Shown: positions 34,782-46,450, counted from the first letter of the stretch. The stretch is 64,000 bases of DNA from Warburgia ugandensis (GCA_035236585.1 CP141138.1:28159437-28223436); one strand, 5' to 3'. Numbers and translations are program-made. The notes: generated from the sequence alone by a model not told the origin.

Positions 34782-36410
34782 TTATTACCCTTACAAAGAA
34801 TTTCGTCCTTGAAATTCTGTAAATTATTATTCTTTAAAGGGTGTAGGATATTTCGTTTCTCAGGTTTCCTCTTTGATGAATGTATTCCTCCTTAGAACTT
34901 GGGTTAGGGAAATTTCTTTACTTCAACTTCTTCATCTTCTCATCGAAAGCCTCAAATGGGTCAATAGTTAGAGGAATTTTGTCTTCAAAATTCTTTTCAT
35001 GTTATCTTTTAACCAAATCAAGAAACATTCTTAATTCATCATTCTCATAATTCCTTCAACAAAATCCTTAAATATAACTCAAATTTAGCATATCTTTTCT
35101 ATTTGCTTAAGCAATAAAGAGTCGCTTTTGCTGCGTACTTTGACACTTGGCCCTTATTGCTACTTCATCAACATATTTCAGTATATATAATTGATATCTT
35201 CAAATCCTTTAATCATTACTTCTTTGATACTAAATCACTCCTTGTTCTTTTATAATATCCTTATTTCTTATATTTTATTTTGAAGGATATAGAGTAATCT
35301 CTTTTTCTCTATCTATCATCTTATTATTATTTATCATTAAAATCTTCACTTTAGGGTTGACCTGCGCCTTACTTGTAAAAGTTCCAAAAGTAGCTAAGTC
35401 ATAATTACATCCGCTCTATCATATCTCATCTTACTCGACATTTTCTTCAAGGAATTTTCAAAGTTGATAAATTAAGTTTTAACAATATCACTTCTCATTT
35501 CTTTACATCAATGGAAAAAGTTTTCTTCATACTAAACATCTTAGTTGGAGAAATATTTTGTGAACACATGGTCTCCAATTTCGTATTCCAACTGTCTTTC
35601 ACCTTTTGCATGTGACTCGATTCCTTAACCAACATTTACATTTAAATTAGAACTCTGAAAAGAATCAAGTGGCATCTTCCATCAATTATATCTATCACAT
35701 ACTACAAATAAGATCTCCTAACTATATATTAAGTTTCATGGATATTGAATCCATAAAATCATTTTCTCCTCTAAGAATTTATTCAAAATCATGTCAAATA
35801 TTTATGGTCAATCTATCATCATAGATCAATTGTCCTTAATTATATTGTCATCAAAATCTTCTATTGATTGTGTTCTAGTCAAATTTCTTTAGTACACTCA
35901 AATTCAGTCTTTTGCACATCCACTAACATGCTCATATTCATGTTGTGTTCCTCTATATAATTTCCTATATTTATTTTCTAATCTGTTCTATTATATTCAG
36001 GTTGTTGGATAACAATTCCTTCTCAAAGTTTCATCTAAATTATCTAGAATTGAACTAAGTTCTCCAGGATTATCACTTTGATACATCTAATACAAGTTAG
36101 AGTTATCTATGAAGGATTCCACTAGAATCATCTTATATTCTCATCGAATAGTTTCCTTGTTTACTCCACTACCCAACACTTCTTAGACCCTAAGTAGTTT
36201 AGATTAGATTTTTTAGGGTTTGCATCTTCCAATGATTGAGTAATTGTTAAATCCAACTCCCTATTTATTTAAGGTGTATTTCTTTATGATTTGATATTAT
36301 TTTTTATTAAAGTCACCTCTATTACTCATATTTATACTACTTTTTCTTAATTATTCTAATCATATATGACTTTTGGACATGGAAGATTGGATGTGAAAGG
36401 ATAAAACTGA
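34782..36410 (-). pseudogene. Family-3 element internal remnant (integrase end)
   Basis: 1.6 kb where about 5 kb would be expected. Reading leftward, ESHMQK-like and RQLEYEIGDHVFTK at about 35620-35560 match the integrase C-terminal RELEFEVGDHVFLK block. Near the 3' LTR (34805-34835) the minus strand reads GAATTTCAAGGACGAAATTC, the conserved sequence before the purine-rich tract of long-LTR plant Gypsy elements. Between 35700 and 36400 I see no gag, protease or RT, so these are deleted or beyond recognition. Stops are frequent. Confidence 0.65.
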
Positions 36411-36422
36411 GCTCTAATACCA
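36411..36422 (-). other. Primer-binding site, family-3 element
   Basis: Plus strand GCTCTAATACCA is 11 of 12 to the inverted initiator-Met site. It lies 2 bp before the LTR at 36425. Confidence 0.85.
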
Positions 36423-36813
36423 ACTGTGATGACCCAAGTTTTCCCATGCGTTTTTAAATGCAAAACTAATTCCTAATGTGGGATATCCCTCTTTGGAAAC
36501 ACTGTTATAAAAACAAATCCAATGCAACAAAAAGAACTTTTATTTTAAATTCATTTTGAAAACCTTAAGTATCATTGGCTTTCTAGAAAAATAAAATAAT
36601 GTTTACTCAAAATGTAATATATGTATCCAAGACATCCATCTGGTTACAACTCACAGCTCAACTGTAATAATTACATATACATGTCCAAAGGATAGGTTGT
36701 ATACTTACATTTATACTTATCTTTATCTTTATTCACTTTGATTGTAGCACTAACATTTCCTGGTGCTTCTTCTAATCCTGTTGGAGCTAATCTATAAAAA
36801 TAATATATCTCGA

Positions 36814-36832
36814 TGAGTATTCCTCATACTCA
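36814..36832 (-). other. LTR hairpin, family 3 second copy
   Basis: TGAGTAT / ATACTCA with a 5-base loop, followed by GTAGGTGATCT. It lies 389 bp from the LTR end, identical in stem and position to the copy at 32680. Confidence 0.8.
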
Positions 36833-37621
36833 GTAGGTGATCTAATACTACTATTTTGAAAATACAACATGCAACATCCATAATTTTAAAAGGGGTTTTT
36901 CAAATAATAAAATCACATAATCACTTTATATAAACATGGCTATTCATGCATAAATCACTCGCTTATTATATATTTTCAAGTAATGTAGTTTTCCATCAAA
37001 ATCCATCGATCAATATTATAACCATTCCAAAAATCTTAAAATAGTGATTGATCAAACCTAATATTAGAATCTCAACCCAACAGTAGATATCATACACATG
37101 AGTTTTCTCAGCAAGCACATTCAAGCTGACAGGTCACGAGTACTCATCTAAGACCTTCTCAATACACCATGTATGGTGATACCAAAAATCAAAATCATAG
37201 GACCCACTAAGTTCACGACCAAAACCTATTCTGAAATCGTGTCTTTGGTATCTAGAGACCAGTCTCCAAGGCCGACTGTGGATATGTCTCAAAAAGGGTG
37301 TCGTAAACATCTCCAGTGGTAGTCCCAATACCACAGCAGTCAAGAAAGGGACAAATGCCACATTGGGCAATGATACCTACCACCTTTAATGGTTAGAGGC
37401 CAGGAGGCCAACCCCGTACACAATCAACCTCTTTGCCCTTCATAAGCTGCCTCATTCAGTGATTTACCCACTTGGAACTCAAGGTTTTATTCCCTTCGTC
37501 GGTTGCCTCAATCGGTAATCTACCCACTTCGAGCTCAAGGTTTTGTTCCCTTCGCAGGTTTCCTTAATCGGCGATCTACCCACTTAACATAGTGCCCACT
37601 AGGCTCATTAGCCCGAAAAAG

Positions 37622-37640
37622 ATATATATATATATATACA
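37622..37640. repeat. (AT)n microsatellite
   Basis: About nine AT units. The partner LTR has a shorter run near 33489-33500. Confidence 0.95.
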
Positions 37641-39116
37641 TAATCCAATTCTCAATAATCATAAATCATGCAATTTATGCAACTAGTTTCAAAACATGCG
37701 AGTAATGCATATATAAAATATGTTCATAAAATATATAACAAATCACATTTTAAATCAAGATCATGAACCACGAGAACAGTTTGCATGAAAATATCATATC
37801 TAAACATCATTTCCAAAAGCATACTAAACACAGAAATAGATTCAAGTAGAATTTGAAATGTAGCTTGAAAACTCAACAACATCAAACTACCTACCTTGAT
37901 GTCTCTTGGATTGCATTTCTCTTCAATTCAAATCCTAGATCACCTTTGTGAGGTCCTGGATATTATTTGGGAATTAGAATCTAAGTATTATTTCCCATTC
38001 TTTATAGATCATCAATTATATTTACAAATCAATGGCTAGATCCATTCTCTAGGTTATATATCATTGATTAGTATATCTCCAAGCTAGATCTCACATATAG
38101 ATCTAATGTTTAATGGTGAGATTTCTTTCAAAAACCTTTATGTCATTAATATCTTGTAATTGAATTATCAGATCTAGCAAATCGTCTATCTTGATACTTA
38201 GATTGGGTTTGTACTTGATTTGGATGGTCAGATTTATAATTCAAAGGTTGATCTACATTATTTAGGGTTGATCTTGGCATATCCATCTCTTAATACATCC
38301 AATGGATCAATTTATGAGATCTGATCATCTTTGATCTTTTAGATCTATAAGATTTCTAAGGTTTTTAGGCTATAGTGAAGTTAAATAATCCTCTACTCCT
38401 AAATTTTATTGTATAATTAGATTTGTGTCGTCAATACAAGCACAACAGACTTTTCAAATCATCAATTAGAATTATATAGCCTTCTTAATTGCAATTTTAG
38501 TGTTTTAGATCAAATAAACTATCCAGATTAGATCTCTGGATCTAGAACGTGACAAGACGGGCCCTGCACATCACGATGCTTGCTTCTTGGTCTAACCAAG
38601 ACTACATCCACAAGCTGTACATGCCCAAAGGATGCTCCACAGCACGCATTCCGATCATGCGTTACGTGTTTATGTCCCAGGTATAGACTGATCTGATGGG
38701 ATTGAGATGGTCTGATCGGGACCATTCAATCAAACCCATCTCTAATCAATGCATGGAATCATCCAATCTTCTCTGTTTTTCACCCTTTACAATTTTTGGG
38801 GTCCATGATCTCATCGAATGGATCATATCATCAATCCAAGCTATCCTAAAGATGATTTCCATCAATTCCATCAAATCTATTTTTTAACGACAATATTCCT
38901 ACCTATGAGAGCAGATCTCGCATGGCTCTGATATGGTTTCTACCGAAAAAGAGGGAATCAAAGAGAAAGAGGGGAGAAGAGTACCTAATTTGAGCTGGAG
39001 AGATGGCTCTGGTTCTTCTAGTGGGTACGGATGCCTTGGTGCCTGCTAGGAAACCCTAGTCGCCAGAGATAAGGGAAATAGCTATGGCCAAAGGAGGAAG
39101 AAGGAAAAGAGAAGAG

Positions 39117-39170
39117 AGGAAAGGAAAGGAAAGGAAAGGAAAGGAAAGGAAAGGAAAGGAAAGGAAAGGG
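39117..39170. repeat. (AAGGA)n microsatellite
   Basis: About ten perfect pentamer units. The partner LTR has only AGAGGAAAGAGG here (about 34200), so the array expanded after the LTRs separated. Confidence 0.95.
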
Positions 39171-39752
39171 GAAAGAGGAGAAGAAAAGGGAATACAGGTC
39201 GGTGTTGAAAAACATAGAGGAACGAGAGGAGGGGTTATCCAATGAGTGCGAGTTTCTTCATTCTTGTTGGAACCCTAGGCTGTTGGAGTTGGCTAAGGTA
39301 GCCAGAGGAGGAGGGGAGAAGGGGTTTTTATAACCCTTGAAGGCGATGTCGCGCCATCTATGTGGTGGCGCTATCCTTGTGGTGGTGCCGTCTTTTTCTC
39401 CCAGCACTGCAGAGGTTAACCGGAGAAGATGGCAATGCCTACCATTTTTTTGGCACAGAAGCGGGATGACGCATTGTTGATGCATTAGTGACGAAGGGGA
39501 TGACGAAGGGAGTGTCGTTATCAAAATGACCCCTTGTGTTTTCTTTTTTTATAAAATTACAAAAATGCCCTCCAATATTCAAATGCTCATAACTTTGTCA
39601 TCTGATCTCCTTTTTCAGCATTCTTTACGTCGTTCGATTCCATTTTTCGAGTAAAATCTAATTATAGGGATATTTTTACCAAATTTGATTTCTATAAAAT
39701 CTCACTTTCAATATTCAAATAGGACTTTAAAAATTCAAGTTATTACAATGGG

Positions 39753-39831
39753 TAACCATAACCGTCTTATATAAATTTTATATATGACGGTTGTGTTAAA
39801 ACCTTCTTATAAAGCCCCAATTTTAGTAGTC
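39753..39831. repeat. CACTA right terminus
   Basis: The remaining right end after the nested Gypsy element. It contains AACCGTCTTATATAA, then ATATATGACGGTTGTG, then the terminal repeat ACCTTCTTATAAAGCCCC and AATTTTAGTAGTC. TTA at 39832-39834 is the target duplication. Confidence 0.9.
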
Positions 39832-39834
39832 TTA

Positions 39835-40240
39835 CCACCCACAGACGAATGGTCAAAAAGAAGTTGTGAATCAAAGCCTAGGAAATTTGTTGAGGTGCTT
39901 AGTTGGAGAGCATATAGGAGTTGGGACTATTTTATCAGTTGCTAAGTTCGCATATAATAATTTTGTTAATAAGACAACTAGTATGAGTCCTTTTAAGGTC
40001 ATTTCTGGATACAAGCCTAAGATGCCTATAGATCTCATACCCATGTTTGCATCACATAATCCATCTTAGTCAACCCAATCCTTTGTACTACATATACATG
40101 ATTTAAATTCTAAGATCAGATGAAGGATTAGTTTAAGTAATGATAAATATAAATTTGCTGCTAACTTGCATAGACAATATAAGGAATTTCAGCTAGGTGA
40201 TCATGTCATGGTCCACATGGGACCATAGGGAGTCGATCAA
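39835..40240 (+). pseudogene. Gypsy-1 integrase, second part
   Basis: Resumes the integrase right after the CACTA insertion: HPQTNGQKEVVNQSLGN holds the third catalytic region (the Glu of the D,D-35-E triad), followed by LLRCLVGEHIG, FAYNNFVNKTTSMSPF and GYKPKMP (39866-40069 open). After a stop, the frame gives KFAANLHRQYKEFQLGDHV and MVHMGP, the C-terminal GDxV block. Only a few stops occur, so this part is better kept than the reverse transcriptase. From 40240 to 40976 the sequence corresponds to the 3' end of pol and the untranslated tail, with no motif I can name. Confidence 0.9.
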
Positions 40241-40976
40241 AATTTACAAGCTTACAGTGCTAGTCCCTTTCAAGTACTGAGGAGGGTGGGGAGATCTTCC
40301 TCCTGATTGAGGAATTAGAGCAATGCTTAATGTGGAAGACCTAGTTTCTTTTCATCATCTTGCCAGTTCACCCATTGATTCTAATCTACACCTCAACTTT
40401 GACTGGAGCACTAATTCTAGCTAGCACATCTAGAGCTCTTGGCCCATGCCCCCATCCATGCAGCCATTAGCTCCACAGCCACAGGTTCATCACACAAAAG
40501 AGTAAGAGGAGGACATACTTGACAATCAGATGGTGTCCACTAGACAATGGGTTATCAAAAATTCCTTGTCAAGTGGAAGGATAGGCTTGCTTCTAATTGT
40601 ACCTAAATCATAGAGTACAAGCTTCAACACCTAGATTCAGACCTTCTGGATTACTATTGACAGTTTACTACACCAATAGCCCTGCCTTCACCACGAGGTG
40701 ATCATGATGATGATCACCACCTTGAACATGACTTTAGGACATATCAAAGGTGACAGAGGAGGGCACCTATTTCAGTGGGTCCTTAAGAGCAAAAGACCTC
40801 TTACATTTATGTATATACTACAGTGATGTCCCCACCTTGGGAAGATGTACGTGTAAGAGATTATTGAAGATCCATATATGTAGGAACTATTTGAAGACCC
40901 ACATTGAGCACACATACACTTAGGAGGTTTGATATTCCTACTTCAATAAGATCAAAGTCTTTTAAACCGAAGAGAT

Positions 40977-41614
40977 TGATGGGGACCATCATCCCATGTT
41001 TTTTATGTTATGCTATAGTTTAGTTTACTTAGGATATTTACTACCAAGGGTATTAGGTTTCTTAGTGTGTTGTGACTTAAGCAGGGCCAATTTTGTCTTT
41101 TTCTATATTAGGTTGTTGTGTAAGTAGTTTTTGAAGAATAATGAATGAAAATTTTGTTAGATTTAGTGGATTCCTCATTCTAGCTTCCTTCCCATGGACA
41201 TGAAGCCGCATTCGGTACAAGGCCAAATCACTTTAGTTTCATCTTGTTTTATAAGTTAGTACTTTTCTTTTAAAGGATGATTTTTGAGTTGCATGTCATT
41301 AGGTGATTTGCATCGATAATAACTTAGAATTCTTATCCTACATAAATTTCTTGAACCTTAGATCCAAAGCTTAATTAGGAGTGTTCATCAATTGTAGGGA
41401 CGATCTGGATTAAAACTTCCATCTTACCTTAATCAATAGAGATTTGGGACACTCTGTAGATCTTGTAACTCATTATAGTCTATTCATGCTAATGAAGACT
41501 GATTTTCTACATGTTGAAGGGTTCATCCTAGTTTCATTTATGTTTCTTATTTAAGTTAACTATGATATGATTTCAACACATAGATTAGGTCATTTTGCAT
41601 GATGTCCTACATCA
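40977..41614 (+). mobile_element. Gypsy-1 3' LTR
   Basis: 638 bp, TGATGGGGACC ... GTCCTACATCA, with TGATG...CATCA inverted ends. The last 70 bp match the 5' LTR remnant at 3085-3157. A purine-containing tract (CCGAAGAGAT) precedes it. Candidate right target duplication ATTGC (41615-41619) has no left partner because the left edge is off-window. Confidence 0.85.
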
Positions 41615-42028
41615 ATTGCACTTATAAATTTTAATGTGCATCACACTTTCAAAATTTAATGCTCATTACAAAATTTGATTATTGTGGCCTTTTTAGAAGC
41701 CAACATTTCTAAATTATAGAGCTCCTCAAGCATATTATGATGCTGAGGTATCTTCAAGGACAAGAGTGGTGAAACCCAACTACGATAGTACTAGGAAGAT
41801 ACTCATGCATACTTTATAAAAGGTCCTCACATATACAATTTTTTTTGTGGGAAATTGAAAAAAACTAACTTTCTCAAATATTTGCTGATTACATACCACA
41901 AAATTCAAAAAAGCATTTCCATAAAGCACTATTTTGCTTATTGAAGCTAATTTTATTAGGTTAGAAATTGAAAGTCAAAAGTTATGTTCATATCTTAATT
42001 TTTTTAATGAATTGTTTCAGAGAGAACT
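41615..42028. other. No gene recognised
   Basis: AT-rich flank of Gypsy-1; no motif seen. Confidence 0.5.
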
Positions 42029-42165
42029 TTATGGTCACAAGTTCAAGCCATGGAAACAACCTCTTACAAAAATGCAAGGTAAGGATGTGTACTATAGACC
42101 ATTGTGGTTGGCCCTTGCCTAGACCCCGCATAGGCAAGAGCTTCCTACATTAGGCCGCCCTTTTC
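42029..42165 (+). mobile_element. tRNA-derived SINE, 5'-truncated
   Basis: Matches the SINE at 47901: GGTCACAAGTTCAAGCC (box B part), CCTCTTACAAAAATGCAAGG, then a TAGACCATTGTGGTTGG run, CCCGCATAGGCAAGAGCTTC and the end GGCCGCCCTTTT. The box A part is missing or decayed. The layout resembles the widespread plant Au SINE. It is not a tRNA gene. Confidence 0.8.
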
Positions 42166-42786
42166 TTAGCCTGGCATTTTCAAATCACTTTTGCAGTACA
42201 AGTGGTATTTTATGAAAATGATTTCCTAATGATTGGCAAGACACTAAAGTTTCTATCTTCAAATTAGATTGATTTTGGATCCAATTTACAGAGATTTATT
42301 TTTTATAAAGTTTGTACTAGATATAAGAACCTTAATTCATGAGGCATAAGAGGCGTCAGTAAGTGGTAGAGCAAAACAAAGACTGATTGGACCAAAATTT
42401 TACTAATGCTACACACTGAACTTCTAGCACCACTACCCCAATACTCCTAGAACATTGCTATTGGGATTGCATCAAGCAAAGAACTAAGCTAACAATAATT
42501 TACAGAAGATCTTTATTGTTTCCAAAATGCTCTTAAGCCTTATGTTCCAATGACTCTTGAAAATACCAGATTAGTTTAACTTTCATCATCTATAAAGTGC
42601 CATTCAATGTCAATGAACAGTCTACTGCTCTAGGTGCCATTGAAAATTTACTTGTAAGGGGCTATATGATCCCTGCCATTTTAGAATGATTTTTTCCTTT
42701 ACACTATCCACCTCCAATCTTTGACATACATTTATGATATAGGTTTTCCATATTGAAACCCAATGTTCTTTCTTTAGCACATTGAA
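42166..42786. other. No gene recognised
   Basis: AT-rich interval between a SINE and a LINE end; nothing seen. Confidence 0.5.
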
Positions 42787-44400
42787 TCATCATCATCAAG
42801 AACTCATCCCAACCAGGGGTCTATCACATGAATCTTGTTCCTCCATTAAGATCTATTACATTCATGGCTTCATTTAGTCCGGAAGCTTTTATATCTTTTC
42901 TCACCATTATATCCACATTCTTTTAGACATTCCCCTTGCCGTTTTAGAACAATCAATTTAGGTTGCCTCACTCCTTCTAATCAGTGTCCTTTTTGGTCTT
43001 CATTGGACATGTCCAAGCCATCTACGTCTAATCTCCCTCAACTTGTTACCTATCAATGCTACTCCTAAGTTTCCTCTAATATTATCATTTCTAATTATGT
43101 CATTTCTTGTCTTGACACTCATCCATCTCAACATCTACATTTCAGCAACACTCATCCTCTGTACATGTTGTTCCTTAATTTCCCATCACTTTGATCCATA
43201 GAGCATGGCAGGCCTTATAGCCATCCTATAAAAATTTTCTTTCAGTTTGAGTAGCACTCTTTGATCACACAAAACTCCAAAGGTGCACCTTCATTTGTAC
43301 CAGCCCCCTTGGATTCTTTGGGTAACCTCCATCTAAATCTCTCTACAGTCATGAGTTATCGATCCCAAGTATTGAAAGTGTTCTTTTAGGGGGACTTCTT
43401 GGTTAACTCATCCATAACATGCGCAATGGAATCTCCCTATGCAAATGTCTTGTTAACTCACCCATGACCAACGTGAAAAGTTACGGGCTCAAAGTTGATC
43501 CTAGTGCAATCTTATAATGATAGGAAAATCATTGGTCTCTAACCTAGTGGTCCTAGAGTTTAATACTACTTTCTCGTACATATCATTAATTATGTCTATA
43601 TATCCTAGTGAAATCCCTTTCTTGCCTAACACCCACCATATTAACTCTATGGGAACTCTATCATGAGCTTTTTCTAAGTCAATAAAGACCATGTGGAGGT
43701 CCTTTCTCATCTCACTATATTTCTCTATCAATTGCTAAAGTAGGAAAATAGCTTATATGGCATACCTCCTAAGCATGAAACCAAATTGGTTCTCCAGTAC
43801 ACTCATCTCGTGTCATAGCCTCTTCTCAATCACTCTTTCAAAATGTTTCATAGTATGGCTCATAAGTTTCATCCTCAAATAATTAGTGCAACTCTGTATG
43901 TCTCATTTATTCTTATAAATTGGTACAATAGAGCTCTTCCTCCATTCATTAGGCATTTTCTTTGATTTTAAAATCTTGTTAAACAACTTTCTCAACCAAC
44001 TACTCTAGTATCTCTCATATACTTCCAAACCTCTATTGGAATACCATCAGGCCCCTGGGCCTTTCCTAATATAATCTTTTTCAAGGCCTCTTTAACTTGA
44101 GGTATTCTAATCCTACGATCATACATATAATGTCCAACATTATTTGGGTTTATAGTAGTTTCAATCGTTATATTCTAATGGTATTTATTATTTAGCAATT
44201 TTCAAAAGTTGCATTCCACTCTTTGTTTGATCTCATCACTTTTTACTGGTACCCCTTAGTTGTCATTTCTAATACACATAATGTGGTCTAAGTTCATACA
44301 CTAAGCTTTTGCAAGTTTAAATACATCTTTATCACCTTCTCTTGATCCTAATCTATGATAGAGATCATCATATGCCTTGAGTTTAGCCTCACTGAATCAG
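42787..44400 (-). pseudogene. RTE-type LINE, 5'-truncated
   Basis: Minus-strand non-LTR retrotransposon. Its 3' end is the inverted TTGATGATGATGATT tail at 42787. Reverse transcriptase is at 43731-43501, with RKDLHMVFIDLEKAHDRVP (motif A, catalytic Asp kept), WWVLGKKGISLGYIDII and MYEKVV. Downstream come LSP-type text and SPYLF-like, but the segment that should carry the FADD catalytic block is missing: the reading jumps from HREIP to LKEHFQYLGSI. The C-terminal part to 42850 shows MLRWMS and WLGHVQ. The 5' truncation is near 44400; the endonuclease is absent. Several stops and shifts. It cannot move. Confidence 0.88.
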
Positions 44401-45339
44401 TATCTTCTTAATTCCCATCAATCAAGGTGTTACTATCTCAACATTTAATGAGTTTTCTTTTACAATGAACATTTTAAAAGTTTATAACTTCACAAAAGGA
44501 AGGTTCTAATCAGCCAAGTACAAGTGTCAAACAAGTATTTCCAACTCAGATAAGTTGATATCAACATCTGCTTCTAACCTCACAAGCATTGAATTTACTA
44601 TGGGCTTGAGTTTTCTTCTTCTCAGTTTAAAGCTTATACAAAAAATAAAGCACTATAATATTAATAAAGGGAATGATATTCCCACACAACTTTAGAAGTA
44701 TCCCCATGCTTCATTTTGGATTTTGTGGAAGAAGCATAATATAAGACCACATTTTAAATGATCTGAACTGTTCATCTTAATTGTCCTGCAATAGATGGAA
44801 CCTGTTTCAAAATCACATATTGTGCATGATCCTGCCATTGATTTTTGTGAATTCCTTTGGATACCACCAATTTTACTATAGTCCACCTTAGAACAGAAAA
44901 TAGTATAGAGAACCAATGGTATGACCATCTAGAACATGTAATTTTTGGGATAGGGCTCATTTATGGCCAGACTATTCAGATGAGCCATCCAAATTATCAA
45001 ACCGGTAGACCTCTTTGGTTGAGTACCAAAACACCACAAATGAGGTGTCAAATTCTCCCACTGGTACCTTGCCAAAGGAACATTAGTTAGAAATGTATAG
45101 AAAGACATGTTATTAATAGAAGAAGGCTCACAATGAAACCATATTCAGAGTTTATACTTTATGCACAACAAAGAGAAATAGAGATTCCAAAGAGTGAGTA
45201 TAAGAGCATGTTTTCACATAAATAATGAAGTTTGAGTATATGAAGATCAAGTATCCATTATAAAGCTAACAAGAGCTCACAGTTAATAAAACAAGAAATA
45301 TAATGGAGCTGATAAAGCCACCAAGTATAGTAAACAATT
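44401..45339. other. No gene recognised
   Basis: AT-rich. GATCTGAACTGTTCATCT (about 44760) and CAGATGAGCCATCC (about 44980) are loosely inverted, which could mark a decayed foldback element. Short open frames on both strands have no recognisable motif. Confidence 0.4.
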
Positions 45340-45425
45340 CAGATCATGCCAACTTTTCCCTATACATTTCCCGAAGGAATGAACAAAGCATGGAGCTCCC
45401 TGATGCTGCCATGAACTCAGATCTG
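45340..45425 (-). pseudogene. Possible terminal exon of a host gene
   Basis: On the minus strand a good splice acceptor (TGTCTCTTTGTTTTGTGCAG, ending at about 45426) is followed by a short open stretch, EFMAASGSSMLCSFLREMYR, then EKLA and a stop. The acceptor quality and Ser/Arg-rich reading look like a real last exon, but the evidence is local only. It could relate to the exon-like fossil at 51.5-53.3 kb on the same strand, split by the solo LTR at 46546. No protein family recognised. Confidence 0.3.
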
Positions 45426-46378
45426 CACAAAACAAAGAGACAAGCATGAGGAGAAACATGGTATACATCTTAAACCAATTATGTAAAAACAAGCACATAA
45501 TAAATTGCAAATATAAAAACCATACACAAGACGTTATATTGTTGATCTTCACTCCCAAGGTTACAATACTTCCAAAGAAAGTCACAAATATTATTCACAG
45601 CTAAACAACTCATGTACCATAAGTAGAGGCTAGTAATGTTGAAGTAATGAGAAATCCATACACATTAGCTAAAGAAGCAAAGAAACTATGAGAGTTGCAA
45701 TGATGGATTTTCTTTTATAAAATAAGTTATAGAAAATGCTTGAGAAAAATATATCATAGTTACAAACATAAAGCTTTACTCTTTCTTCAATCAGAAAGCT
45801 CAACCATCAACTATCCTTTCTGTCATAAATAAGCCATAGAAAATGCTTAAGCTTAATATATCATTATTACAAATAAAGCTTCACTCAGGACTTTTCAAAA
45901 TGGCCCCATAGAAAGTCAAAAGCACTATTTCTACTATATGATGTATGCACATAGTTTTTGTTCTAAAAAGATTGGGCATTGCACAATTTAAAGAGCATTT
46001 ACAATAGAAAATAGTGTTATGTCAATGACAAGTAGAAGTACTTCTAGAACATGCCAAAGTAGAAAGAGAAAACAGTCAATTTGGAGACTCATAATACATA
46101 AGGGGAGATAAAAATGATGAAATTGTTAACACAATGTGAAAAAGATAAAAATAAAAACATGCCTACCTAAAGAATGCCTTCTAGTTCCAACTGGTCCAAC
46201 AAGACTAAACTTTGAACAAAAATTTCCAAATAATTTTCTAACAAAGAGTGTATATGAAATCCAATCCAAGACTCATAATATGTTCCCATCAAGTATCAAT
46301 CAACAATAAATCTATGTCAATAATCTCCCAACAAATAGAAAAATTGAATTGGATATTTTGAAAGTCCACATCAATCAT
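45426..46378. other. No gene recognised
   Basis: AT-rich. At about 46165 the minus strand has GGCATTCTTTAG/GTAGGC, a possible splice donor, which would fit an intron running toward 45426. Nothing else seen. Confidence 0.35.
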
Positions 46379-46450
46379 TTGTGGTCCGCCCCTTCTCTGA
46401 CCCTGCATATGCAGGATCTTTGTGCACCGAACTGCCCTTTTTTTTACTTA
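46379..46450 (+). mobile_element. SINE 3' fragment
   Basis: TTGTGGTCCGCCCCTTC, CTGCATATGCAGGA, TTTGTGCACCGAACTGCCC then T-rich. It matches the last 75 bp of the SINE at 47901. Confidence 0.8.

Larger units (their letters stand above)
32291..39747 (-). mobile_element. Nested Ty3/Gypsy element, LTR family 3
   Basis: Two direct LTRs (32291-34781 and 36425-39747) flank only 1.6 kb of internal sequence. The primer site at 36411-36422, left of the right LTR, fixes the minus strand. The right LTR ends ...AAGTTATTACA at 39747. Flanking pentamers are ACAGG (32286-32290) and ATGGG (39748-39752), which could be one target duplication altered by two transitions. It sits in the right subterminal region of the CACTA element, so it is younger than it. 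Most of gag-pol is deleted. Confidence 0.88.
36425..39747 (-). mobile_element. Family-3 element, 5' LTR
   Basis: 3323 bp, TGTGATGACCCAAG ... AAGTTATTACA. It would carry the promoter driving minus-strand transcription. It holds an extra segment of about 780 bp (38050-38830) absent from the partner, including a GATC-rich portion and a stretch at 38540-38720. Confidence 0.9.
22754..39831 (-). mobile_element. CACTA (En/Spm) DNA transposon with nested Gypsy
   Basis: The left end starts CACTATTACGGCAATGGG (22754). The right end, read inverted from 39831, starts GACTACTAAAATTGGGG, and both continue TTATAAGANGGTT, giving imperfect terminal inverted repeats. The 3-bp target duplication TTA (22751-22753 and 39832-39834) is perfect. 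Removing the element restores the integrase frame (SST-Y-HPQT region). The total is 17,078 bp, or about 9.6 kb without the nested Gypsy (32291-39747). It carries two minus-strand genes and palindromic terminal repeats, the normal design of plant CACTA elements. Strand is given by the genes. Confidence 0.93.

Noticed and set aside
44760..45000. Foldback or MITE with inverted GATCTGAAC/CAGATGAGCC
   Set aside because: The inverted match is short and imperfect, and no target duplication was found.
45283..45585. 100-residue hydrophobic minus-strand frame as a membrane protein
   Set aside because: AT-rich chance frame; its hydrophobicity follows base composition, and it overlaps a different frame with a splice-like acceptor.
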